From the NCBI GenBank assembly GCA_905178155.1, contig CAJINV010000010.1, positions 1,222,709 through 1,286,708 of the forward strand: 64,000 nucleotides of DNA, in the 5' to 3' direction. Source of the DNA: Amoebophrya sp. A120 (taxonomy: Eukaryota; Sar; Dinophyceae; Syndiniales; Amoebophryaceae). Positions within the stretch are counted from its first letter, which is position 1. Each line of letters starts with the position of its first letter. The notes below the pieces were generated by a model. The model saw only the letters and a list, made by a program, of their open reading frames with translations, did not search any database and was not told the origin of the DNA. The position numbers were made by a program, and so were the translations under genes. Of the stretch, positions 15,001 through 21,785 are shown one piece after another.

Positions 15001-16222
15001 AGCCGGATTATTAGCGGGGACCCCCAAAAGAGGTCAAAAAGAGGGTCTGCGAGAGGTCTGCGAGAGGGTAAAAACAGAAAGAATTGGGCGCGAATCCGCA
15101 TGGTGCTGCCCATATTTCGCATTGCAGGCCATTCGCGGACCTGTTTTGCCCGGCGCCTTTCCGTGCCACCCTCTCGCGCACCCTCTCGCGCAACCCTCTC
15201 GCGCTACCCTCTCGCGCCACCCACTCGCTCTACCCTCTCGCGCCGGGCGGCTTCTGTTCGCCCCCGGTGTTCTTTGCAGCTGCTCGCTGCGCAGAGCGCC
15301 CACAGGCGCGGGAAGCGCGCAAGCGGTCCTGCGGGTTGGCGCAACGCAAACAGGCGGCAGGAATCCAGTACGTTTCGCTATGCGCAGGCCCGTGGTGTTG
15401 TGGTCCAATCGGCAAACAGTCTTGCCCCGGCCCAACAGCCTTGCGCTCCGGCGTTAGCCGGAGCATGGCTGGCACTTATCATGCAGGTTTGCATGACAGC
15501 AGCTATGGGGCGGGGGCGTTTTTACATAGGATAAAGCAAAATTACCGCGTCAAATTACTCCAAAACGAAGCGCAGCAAAAAAAGAAGCTGCAATACCGGG
15601 ATTTGCCAACCCGGGAGGACGTGAGCCCGGATTTTGCGCGGGGAAGCTCGCTATCAAATGCAAAAATGTCTGAGTGGTCTGGGAGATTCTGAGACCTGTC
15701 ATGTACGTTTTGCATGAGCCATGATGCCTGTGATGCATGCCGTAGCATCACAGATTTTTCGAGGAGTTCTTGATGCCTATTTCGCATGACAAATGCCCGA
15801 TCCGCGTAGCAAAAATTGCATTCCCTTTGCTACTCATGCAATACAGATTTTTTTGGAATCCAAAAGCAGCATCACAAGTTTGCATTCTTCCAGACCAAGA
15901 CGCTTTTGCATTTGATACTCCCGGAGGAGGTACTACAAACGCGTGAAGCTGTTGTATGAAGACGACAGTGAACAGGAATTATCCTGTGCAAAAGTATCAT
16001 ACTCGTATAGCAGTCATGCATTACAAATCTTTTTCTCAAGGTGAATCCCCATTACAAATTTTTATTTCTCATGCTGAGGAAATTTGTAATGCCTTTATAC
16101 GAGTGCGATACTTGTTTTGCAGTTCATAGGAATCGAAATCCAACAACTGGACTCTGCAGAAGAAAACCTGCAGCTCCCACTGCTGGGTCGAAAAAGGGGT
16201 GGCCGACAAGTGTCTCGGGTGA
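1..16222 (+). CDS. Gene 1: giant cysteine-rich sushi-like repeat protein with YfaP/DUF2135-like C-terminus (5' end outside window)
   Basis: Exons: 1-2252, 2511-2569, 2852-3074, 3219-4186, 4454-4991, 5252-5722, 5939-5993, 6164-6368, 6507-8762, 9050-9282, 9539-9590, 9741-10420, 10717-10765, 10979-11032, 11303-11714, 11925-11937, 12975-13031, 13291-13472, 13700-13770, 13917-13984, 14151-14260, 14375-14428, 15539-15651, 15923-15979, 16134-16222. They total 9321 nt, exactly 3,106 codons plus TGA, open from base 1. About sixteen modules of roughly 60-190 residues alternate an NYCP/DYCP/DFCP-type motif with a CxxGY motif, as in CCP/sushi domains. Residues about 2540-2990 contain WWDQYPKDLDLYATY and later GFGPETITM...PGLYKFGVHAF, typical of YfaP/DUF2135 folds. 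The tail is lysine-rich. I infer a secreted or surface protein; the signal peptide would lie upstream. Exact ligands are unknown. Confidence 0.82.
2253..2505. mobile_element. Introner, family B, gene 1 intron 1
   Basis: Inverted ends begin TATAACCCGCTCAGGTGTTA and run for about 36 bp on each side. Target duplication TCCGT lies at 2248-2252 and 2506-2510. Removing it joins ...KLHSV to ATLKCDNGYE, restoring a CxxGY module. Only copy of this family in the window. Confidence 0.92.
2570..2846 (+). mobile_element. Introner, family A, gene 1 intron 2
   Basis: Ends carry ATGTCTGGGTCTGGAAG and its complement near TAT/ATA termini. Target duplication AACGA at 2565-2569 and 2847-2851. Removal joins GGVET to TAVCNSQ in frame. 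Confidence 0.92.
3075..3213 (+). mobile_element. Introner, family C, gene 1 intron 3
   Basis: Left end TATCCTGTGCAAAAGTATCG, right end with GATACTTTTGCAATGCATA. Target duplication GAGGA at 3070-3074 and 3214-3218. Removal joins FPGE to EMPVCKEG in frame. Confidence 0.92.
4187..4448 (+). mobile_element. Introner, family A, gene 1 intron 4
   Basis: Termini TATCAAATG and CATTTGATA with the TGTCTGGGTCTGGAA inverted repeat. Target duplication CGGCT at 4182-4186 and 4449-4453. Removal joins ILKSG to SISDDLF in frame. Confidence 0.93.
4992..5246 (+). mobile_element. Introner, family A (subtype with GCTGGGTGGCG), gene 1 intron 5
   Basis: Target duplication AAGCA at 4987-4991 and 5247-5251. The interior matches the LINE-filled copy at 22358 and the copy at 57945 more closely than other family A copies. 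Confidence 0.92.
5723..5933. mobile_element. Introner, family E, gene 1 intron 6
   Basis: Subterminal inverted repeat GTGTTACAGTTACACATT with TATCCCACGA and CTCGCGATA termini. Target duplication ATGAA at 5718-5722 and 5934-5938. Removal joins TRGMN to NIFGDFD in frame. Confidence 0.9.
5994..6158 (+). mobile_element. Introner, family C, gene 1 intron 7
   Basis: Left end TATGCAGTGCAAACG, right end TTTTTGCAATGCATA. Target duplication ACGGA at 5989-5993 and 6159-6163. Confidence 0.9.
6369..6501 (+). mobile_element. Introner, family D (short internal-deletion form), gene 1 intron 8
   Basis: Left end TATCCTGAGCGAAAACGTCC, right end GGGGACGTTTTTGGATAGGATA in outline. Target duplication CGAGG at 6364-6368 and 6502-6506. 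With this duplication the intron can be read as GTATCC...CGAG, the only exact-duplication copy I found compatible with GT-AG. Confidence 0.9.
8763..9044 (+). mobile_element. Introner, family A, gene 1 intron 9, degraded ends
   Basis: Carries ATGTCTGGGTCTGGAAT at the left and CAGACCCAGACATGCG at the right; termini TATCC and CCATA. Flanks CGACG (8758-8762) and CGCCT (9045-9049) match at only 3 of 5 positions. The frame is still restored. Confidence 0.82.
9283..9533 (+). mobile_element. Introner, family A, gene 1 intron 10
   Basis: Target duplication TGATG at 9278-9282 and 9534-9538. The interior resembles the copy at 17742. Removal joins PITLM to LQDAMTKE. Confidence 0.92.
9591..9735 (+). mobile_element. 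Introner, family C, gene 1 intron 11
   Basis: Target duplication CTCTA at 9586-9590 and 9736-9740. Removal joins QIDS to IEIENELYG in frame. Confidence 0.93.
10421..10711 (+). mobile_element. Introner, family D, gene 1 intron 12
   Basis: Left end TATCCTGTGTAAAACCGTCC, right end GGGGACGCTTATTGTCAGGATA in outline. Flanks ATCCT (10416-10420) and ATCCC (10712-10716), one mismatch. Confidence 0.88.
10766..10973. mobile_element. Introner, family G, gene 1 intron 13
   Basis: Subterminal inverted repeat AAGTTYGTCACRRTCACT; termini TATCAAAC and CTTCCATA. Target duplication CAAAA at 10761-10765 and 10974-10978. Single copy here. Confidence 0.88.
11033..11297 (+). mobile_element. Introner, family A, gene 1 intron 14
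   Basis: Target duplication AGGGA at 11028-11032 and 11298-11302. Removal joins LPFAKG to SSGGINSG in frame. Confidence 0.93.
11715..11919. mobile_element. Introner, family E, gene 1 intron 15
   Basis: Left end TATCGCAAGAAAAAACTG, right end CAGTTTTTTCGTGGGATA. Target duplication TGGAT at 11710-11714 and 11920-11924. It ends 18 bp before the next introner. Confidence 0.9.
11938..12969 (+). mobile_element. Introner, family C, gene 1 intron 16, carrying a nested 880-bp element
   Basis: Ends TATGCTCTGCAAAAGTATCG and GATACTTTTGCAGTGCATA are normal family C ends. Target duplication TCTTA at 11933-11937 and 12970-12974. Without the insert it would be about 150 bp like its relatives. Confidence 0.9.
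12062..12941. repeat. Nested GAGAGG/CCTCTC-repeat element 1
   Basis: Starts TATATTATATTCATGCG and ends GGAGCATGGCTGGTTCA; flanked by TACTA at 12057-12061 and 12942-12946. The first half is rich in GAGAGG and GAGGTGGCGCG, the second in CCCTCTCGCG. A run of 12-13-bp units lies at about 12564-12718. A GC-rich 3' part (from about 12720) closely matches 15245-15470. Apparent Arg/Pro-rich ORFs here are repeat artefacts. Confidence 0.85.
13032..13285 (+). mobile_element. Introner, family A, gene 1 intron 17
   Basis: Left end TATGCATTGTAAAAATGTC, right end TTTTTGCATTTCATA. Target duplication AACTA at 13027-13031 and 13286-13290. Confidence 0.92.
13473..13694. mobile_element. Introner, family H, gene 1 intron 18
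   Basis: Inverted ends TAAGAGAGTGCACA and TGTGCACTCTCATA, followed inward by CCCTCTCCCTC against GAGGGGGATGG. Target duplication AACAG at 13468-13472 and 13695-13699. Removal joins AKGNS to RLELEVDHRD. Confidence 0.9.
13771..13911 (+). mobile_element. Introner, family C, gene 1 intron 19
   Basis: Target duplication GCCTC at 13766-13770 and 13912-13916. Removal joins TNVP to PGLYKFGVHAF inside the YfaP-like domain. Confidence 0.93.
13985..14150 (+). other. Spliceosomal GT-AG intron, gene 1 intron 20
   Basis: No introner ends are visible. A GTAGTT donor and an ATGACCAG acceptor join DATPT to VKFWFGD in phase 0, bypassing an in-frame TAA. The boundary is the best I can see but not unique. Confidence 0.6.
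14261..14369. mobile_element. Introner, family I (109 bp), gene 1 intron 21
   Basis: Inverted repeat ATGTGCCATCCCCATCC against GGATGGGGAGCATT, with TATCCCC and CCCAATA termini. Flanks GTCCT (14256-14260) and GTCAT (14370-14374), one mismatch. Same length as the copy at 59446. Confidence 0.82.
14429..15533 (+). mobile_element. Introner, family D, gene 1 intron 22, carrying a nested 0.8-kb element
   Basis: Ends TATCCTATGTAAACACCGTCC and CGTTTTTACATAGGATA in outline. Target duplication AAGCA at 14424-14428 and 15534-15538. Removal joins VSKQQK to QNYRVKLL. Confidence 0.9.
14662..15472. repeat. Nested GAGAGG/CCTCTC-repeat element 2
   Basis: Starts TCTATTATATTCATGCG and ends GGAGCATGGCTGG, colinear with the element at 12062 throughout: repeat arms, the phrase GAGTATAGCCCGCCGAAGG, and the GC-rich tail. 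It is preceded by TACTA but followed by CACTT, so its duplication is degraded or the end is uncertain. Confidence 0.82.
15652..15917 (-). mobile_element. Introner, family A, reverse orientation, gene 1 intron 23
   Basis: Symmetric ends as usual, but the interior reads as the reverse complement of other family A copies. Flanks CTCGC (15647-15651) and CTCCC (15918-15922), one mismatch. Removal restores GSSRRRYYKR. Confidence 0.88.
15980..16128 (+). mobile_element. Introner, family C, gene 1 intron 24
   Basis: Target duplication GGAAT at 15975-15979 and 16129-16133. Removal joins DSEQE to SKSNNWTL, the last exon of gene 1. Confidence 0.92.
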
Positions 16223-17404
16223 GACAGGACTGGTATGTTAAATTTTGCGATAAAAAGCGCAAGCGCTGGAAGTACTTGGATCTTTAATGCCAGCGACACA
16301 GCACTTTTCACATTTTTTGATTTCTCAAAGCTCAACGCTTTTTCTTTTTTTGCCCCTATCTATTTTTTGCGAATGAAAAAACAACAAACCGACCCTATTT
16401 TCGTACATTATAACCAAAATACAATGAAATTTAATTCCAAATTCATCATGAATCCAATTTTATCAATACTACCGTCTTATTTTCTACTGCTTTAGGAGCA
16501 AGCAGTATTGAGCTACGCTGAAAAACAATTCAAACTAAAGCCAACGACAATAGAATTTACAACCTACATGTACATACGCTGATCTTTATTTCGCAGCTTT
16601 TCAGAAGATGATATTTTTATTTTTTCGTGGCCTCAGGATCGTAGCCATCGTCGTAGCACAAGGAATCTCCGACTCAGTTTCACCTTTTTGCGTGGCCTGT
16701 GTTTATTTTTCGGTGGAAGCAATCTCCACAGGATCACGAAAAAAAGTTTTGCAGCTTATCTTCAAGTACTTATTTCTCGTCGGTGTAAAGAGATACAACA
16801 GGATACCAAAAGAAGGGCATACTAGTCTCAGGGGCCGCGTGGCTTTTCCCACATTTAGGTTCTTTGCTGTTGAAATGGACTTTATGTATCTACGGCAGTT
16901 CTTGTGGTGTTCATACACATTTTAAAGGCGACACCAGAACTTATTTTCTAAAAGCACGACTCCGTGCCCTTTCGAAGATGTCTGTCCGGCAGCGCTGCAA
17001 GAGATCACCCATTCCTAGGTCTTCAGTGACTAATTTTCTCTCCTGAGCTTCTCTCTATGGCATTTTCATTTTCTGAAACACTTTTCCGAAGCTCAAATGG
17101 TATTGAATTGATTTCGGTTACAACACTTACAGCGACAAAGAGGGTCTATCAACAACTAAACGCTGTTTTCGTCTAGACTGTGCTTCTTGTTTGGTTGTTA
17201 GAATTCGAAGCAAATTAACAACCCGTACCGAAACGAGTTAAGTTTACGCAATTTTTGACATTGACTGCAAGGAACGCCATGAGGTTCTAGTTTTTTAGTT
17301 CTAGACAGCAATTCCAGTAGTTGAATAAAGGACCTTTGCAGCGAACAGAATTCCTCTGCAGTTGTATCCAGCTGCACCACAATACCTCGTTGATGGTAAT
17401 CACG
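16223..17404. other. Intergenic region between genes 1 and 2
   Basis: AT-rich, with only short ORFs lacking recognisable domains. The gene 1 stop TGA overlaps a donor-like GGGTGAGAC, so an extra 3' exon of gene 1 cannot be excluded. No promoter motif recognised. Confidence 0.5.
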
Positions 17405-20400
17405 ATGGCGCCACGCGAGAAGTCGCGAGGCCGCTACCAAATGTAAAAATGTCTGGGTCTGGAAGAATGCAACTTGTAATGCGTATTTCAGAACACAGAA
17501 AAGTCTCTCATGCATACGTAGCAAAAGCTCCCACTTTTTGCCAGCAAAATAGGGGACGTGTCATGCGGATTCGGCATTGCGGAAGGTTCTCGAAACCTGT
17601 GATGCTAGAGCTTCCATGCCAGACCTTCTGTGTCATGCAAAAACAGCATGACTCTTCCAGACCCAGACATTTTTACATTTGATAGCCGCGGCGGCGGCGC
17701 AAAGTCCTCGTCGAAGTCGCGCAGCAAAAGCGGCACTTCCATATCCAATGCAAATATGTCTTTCTCTGGAAGGATGCAAGTTTGCCATGCTTGTCTGGCA
17801 TGACTCATAAATCTGTGATGCAGGAGCAGGAAAAGGGCCTCTTGTCTGTCAAGCAGAAACGCAGTTTGCCATGCGGAAAACGAAACACGACAGCAGCTCA
17901 AAAATTTGTCATGCTGGGCTACATATTGTTATTGCAGTGCGCCCACCAATCACATTTTAGCATCGCAAATTTGTTTCCAGACCCAGACATATTTGCATTT
18001 GATATTCCATGAAGAAGAGCAAGTCGAGCTCGTCCCGGGGGCGAAGCAAAAGCTCGAGCAAAGGCGGGAAAAGCAGCGGAAAATCATCTTCGACAAAAAT
18101 GAAATCTGCCGGTACTAGTGGAACAACTGAAGAAGACACAATCTCCCTCACCACCGCGCCTTTCACGACCTTATACTACTTCGGCTGGTCTTTTTACGAG
18201 TCTTTGGTCTACTACACGGTGGAATTTGTGCAGAGCCAGGCCTTTCTCTTCGCTCTTCTCCCGCTTCTCACCGTCTATTTGGCGACGAAATTTGTCCTGT
18301 TCCCCGAACTCTACACCCCTCCCGGGAAGTGCGGCTCGCGGGCCGCCGCGATGGGAGCTTCAGCGACAGTCGGGGGAACAAAATCAAACACTACAAAATC
18401 CTTCACAACCACCGCAGGACAACCCGATGACTCTGCTTTCGACGGCGGGATTCTGTGGCAGGTGGAGCTGTACACGCTGGAGATTCTGTGGTGGGTGATC
18501 CTGGGCATCCTTTCCTCCGTCGGGTTTGGCACCGGATTACACAGTGGGTTGATGTTCCTGTTTCCGCACATCATGAAGGTGGTCTTTGCGTCGGAGACGT
18601 GCGACTTGTCCGATATGCAGACCATGTATCTCCACCCGTGTAAGTTCGAGTGCGGGAAGCCGTTTAAGGCTGGGCAAGAGTCAACCGCGACTTTGTTCGA
18701 GCTCTGGCTGCGAGTCGTCGTGCCGGTCATGGCCTGGGGTTTCGGTACCGCGGTCGGGGAATTGCCTCCCTACTTCATCAGCCGGCAGGCCAGCATGACG
18801 AAGGGAAAACGGGATGAAGAGTTCGAACGGGAGTTGGAGGTATGTTTTTTTTCCACGGAACTGTCATTTTTTGGTTGAAGATCATTTCAATGCCCCTTGG
18901 CTCTTCATTCCAGTTCCAGTTCCACACCACTACTTACCTTGTGTAGCAGCATGATCATGATCCGAACAATGACAATCCCGACAAGAAGCAGTTCTGTATC
19001 TTCACAGAAAAGCAGCTTCACAAAAACTGGAAAAACCCAGGAATCCCGCGGTGCGACCGATGCGTTTTCGAAGATGAAGATGATGACCATCGATTTCACG
19101 GAGAAATACGGGTTTCTCGGTATCCTATGTAAAAACGTCCCCACCCCATACTCGTAACGCAAATCTGCATGCTAAAATATTTTCTCGTGCGGAGGCCCAT
19201 GAGAAGCGTTTTATAGTCAGGTTTCGGAATTTGTCATGCTCCAATCTTCATGGTGTGCCAGATCTGTGGTGCTGCTGAACTAGCCAAACAGGATTACACT
19301 ACGACGCCAAAGAACCTGTGATGCGCAACAGCCAAAGCTTGTTGATTTGTCTAGCTGATTTGCCATCTTGTTGACTTTGGGGTGGGGACGTTTTTACACA
19401 GGATAGTCGGCGTCTTCCTCCTCGCCTCGTGGCCCAATGCGGCTTTCGACATGTGCGGCATGTGCTGCGGCTACCTGCAGATGCCGTTCTGTATGAACTG
19501 CAAAAGTATCGTACTCGTAGTAATTGCATTTATGCATTACAAAGTTCGTTCCCAAGGTGAATCAGCATGACAAATTCCATTTGTCATGCTGAGGTAATTT
19601 GTGATGGAATTACTACTAGTACGATACTTTTGCACAGGATATTCTGGACCTTTTTCCTCGCAACCGCACTGGGCAAGGGCGTGGTCAAGGTGAATCTCCA
19701 GGCGCTTTTTTTCATCGCGCTGTTCGGCGGCACCTTTTTCAAAATCGTGTTGGTCCCCGTCTCCCGCTTGCTCCAGTCTCTTCTCGGAACTTTGAAGGGT
19801 CTTCTGCCGGACTCGGTGGTGAAGACGGACGTGGCGGCGTTACTGACAAAACAGTATCCTGAATAAAAATTATGTCCCCATCCCAAAGTCAAGTTGGGAA
19901 ATCTGCTAGACAAATCAACCAGCTTTGCTTTTGCGCATGACAAGCTTGTCCTCGTACGTAGTATACTCCTTTCTAACTAGTACTATTTCATGTTGAGCAT
20001 TACAGATCTAGCTTATGACGCTGAAGACTCCAGCATGACAAATTTCAAAACACGAATAGAATGTGCTCCGCACCATAGGTTTGCGCATGAGAAATATTTT
20101 GAGCATGCAGATTTGCATGACAATTATTGGGTGGGGACGATTTTACACAGGATAAACAGCGACAGAAAATCATCTCCAAGTTCGAAAAACAAGCACGCGT
20201 CACCTTCGCCGAAGCCACCGGCGGCGCTGCGCTGCTGACGAAACCGATGTTGTTGAAGCTGTACAAGGGCTTCGAAAAGCCGGAGGGCGTGGTGGAGCGG
20301 ATTCTGGCCTCTTTCGACGCAAACAAGGACGGGAAACTGAGCCAGGCGGAACTTGGGGCGACGATTTCGGGGACCGACGGGAAATTCGCCTTGGGGTCGT

Positions 20401-20546
20401 TGGACCCGGAGGGGGATAGCGACTCCTGGATGAAAATGCTGTGGGATCTGTTTCTCGCGGGGGTGATCGGGTTCTTTTTTTTCAGTATCATTCAGCAGAT
20501 GGCGGCAACCAAGTATGCGGAAGTGACCAGCAAGAAAAAGAAGTAA
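17405..20546 (+). CDS. VMP1: Gene 2: VMP1-family ER membrane protein (DedA/VTT superfamily) with EF-hand loop
   Basis: Exons 17405-17434, 17690-17741, 18010-18839, 19008-19120, 19411-19491, 19647-19854, 20160-20546; 1701 nt, 566 codons plus TAA. Family signatures in order: a Ser/Lys/Arg-rich N-terminus (to about residue 55), several hydrophobic segments, GFGTGLHSGLMFLFPHI (about 198), GTAVGELPPYFISRQA (about 276), EKYGFLG, WPNAAFDMCG, MPFWTFFLATALGKG, and a C-terminal membrane segment followed by KKKK. VMP1 proteins act at the ER in autophagosome formation as lipid scramblases. At 566 residues it is longer than animal VMP1 (about 400). The extra length includes the basic N-terminus and DANKDGKLSQAE (about 491-502), a full EF-hand loop. 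An in-frame ATG at 17393 is an alternative start. Confidence 0.9.
17435..17684 (+). mobile_element. Introner, family A, gene 2 intron 1
   Basis: Left end TACCAAATG, right end CATTTGATA. Target duplication GCCGC at 17430-17434 and 17685-17689. It splits the basic N-terminus after 10 codons. Confidence 0.9.
17742..18004 (+). mobile_element. Introner, family A, gene 2 intron 2
   Basis: Left repeat altered to TGTCTTTCTCTGGAAGG. Target duplication TTCCA at 17737-17741 and 18005-18009. Confidence 0.9.
18840..19007 (+). other. Spliceosomal GT-AG intron, gene 2 intron 3
   Basis: Donor GTATGTTTTT directly after codon GAG of FERELE; acceptor CTGTATCTTCACAG with a pyrimidine run. Phase 0. No introner ends. 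Confidence 0.75.
19121..19405 (-). mobile_element. Introner, family D, reverse orientation, gene 2 intron 4
   Basis: Ends TATCCTATGTAAAAACGTCC and CGTTTTTACACAGGATA. The interior is reversed relative to 10421 and 19855. Flanks CTCGG (19116-19120) and GTCGG (19406-19410), one mismatch. Removal joins KYGFLG to VFLLASWPN. Confidence 0.88.
19492..19641 (-). mobile_element. Introner, family C, reverse orientation, gene 2 intron 5
   Basis: Left end TATGAACTGCAAAAGTATCG, right end GATACTTTTGCACAGGATA, swapped relative to most copies. Target duplication TTCTG at 19487-19491 and 19642-19646. Removal yields MPFWTFFLATALG, conserved in VMP1. Confidence 0.94.
19855..20154 (+). mobile_element. Introner, family D, gene 2 intron 6
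   Basis: Target duplication AACAG at 19850-19854 and 20155-20159. Removal joins ALLTKQ to RQKIISKFE. Confidence 0.92.
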
Positions 20547-21785
20547 AAATGAAAATCATCTACTTCGAGGAGATTATCCGTTGGACGAGATAGAAGTTTT
20601 CACACCAGGAAAAAAGAGATCGGATTTGCCTCGGCTTCTCCTCGCTCCTCGTACTTGTCGAAAATACTGTAAGAAAGTAGAAGAAACAGGCCCGCGTGCT
20701 GACGTTACAGAGCATTGCTTGCACTTCTACTTACACTTGTAAACCTCTGATCATTTTTTTAAGTTCTACCCTTCTACAACTTCAAGTTTAACTATTTTCA
20801 ACAGACCCTCCTGTCTTGCAGTATTTCGCATAACACTAACACAAGACGACGAATTGAAGATAACAGACTCGAACCTCCTTAGTACTATGGGAAAACAGAC
20901 GAACAGGCTAGTATTTGACTTTGATATGCTCGCGCGTGCGACCAACCTGTTCTTGATCCGCTAGCTGTGCTGACATTATGGATCTATTAAAACGTCACCT
21001 GCTCCTACTTCTCGTGAGGAAAAGTTTGACTTTGGTCTTCACCAACCAAGCCGCCCAGAGCTTGGTTGCAGTCCCAGCGGGACCATTCTGTCGCGGTCTG
21101 GTGTGTGTGGTGAATTTCTCTTCGGTATTTATCGAATGCAGCAGGAAGAGGACTATCTTCGAAAAGATGACAGAGCTATTTGCTAACCCCGTTCTTCATG
21201 ATTATGACGCGTTTACCGGAAGTGCTATCTTCATGATCTCTAGTACTGCGAAGAGATCCAGAAATACTAGCAGCATATAGCGAACCGCAAGCGCAGACAC
21301 CAGGACCAGCGTTTGCGGGTATATTATTTATTATAATTCGGAGATTGGTTTGGGTATGACTGTGCTAAGTACTGTTTTTCTTTTTTGCGGCACAAAGGAT
21401 CATCAACACAGATGGACTGTCCAATTTTTCTCACAGCGATAACGACCGTGATGCACGACGAGATTCTGATTTTCATTCCAGATCCAGTACATGGTTGCCA
21501 CTATTTCCGGATGTGCCTCCTGCTCCTCCTTGATTGAGCTTCCATCGTGCTGCTAGAAATGGTTTTACAGATGGGAGTTGCAGCATCGTATTCGTCATTA
21601 TTTATTCCCGGGGTCAGGATGAAAATAAATCGTTCTTGTCGCCGCATAACACCAACAAGGAGCTTTTCAACCTTGATGAAAAAAAATCGTTCCTCCTGAC
21701 AAAATGGACAATACGACTAACATGTTATCTAAATTAATACCATAAACTCTTCTGGGGGATGTTGATGTAGCTCGAATGACGAGCC
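20547..21785. other. Intergenic region between genes 2 and 3
   Basis: AT-rich. A 100-codon ORF at 20978-21280 has no recognisable domain or neighbouring exon, and I treat it as chance. No regulatory motif recognised. Confidence 0.5.

Noticed and set aside
16608-16925. 105-codon ORF in the gene 1/gene 2 spacer
   Set aside because: AT-rich, no domain, no neighbouring exon in phase; length is expected by chance.
20978-21280. 100-codon ORF downstream of VMP1
   Set aside because: No recognisable features and no splice partner found.
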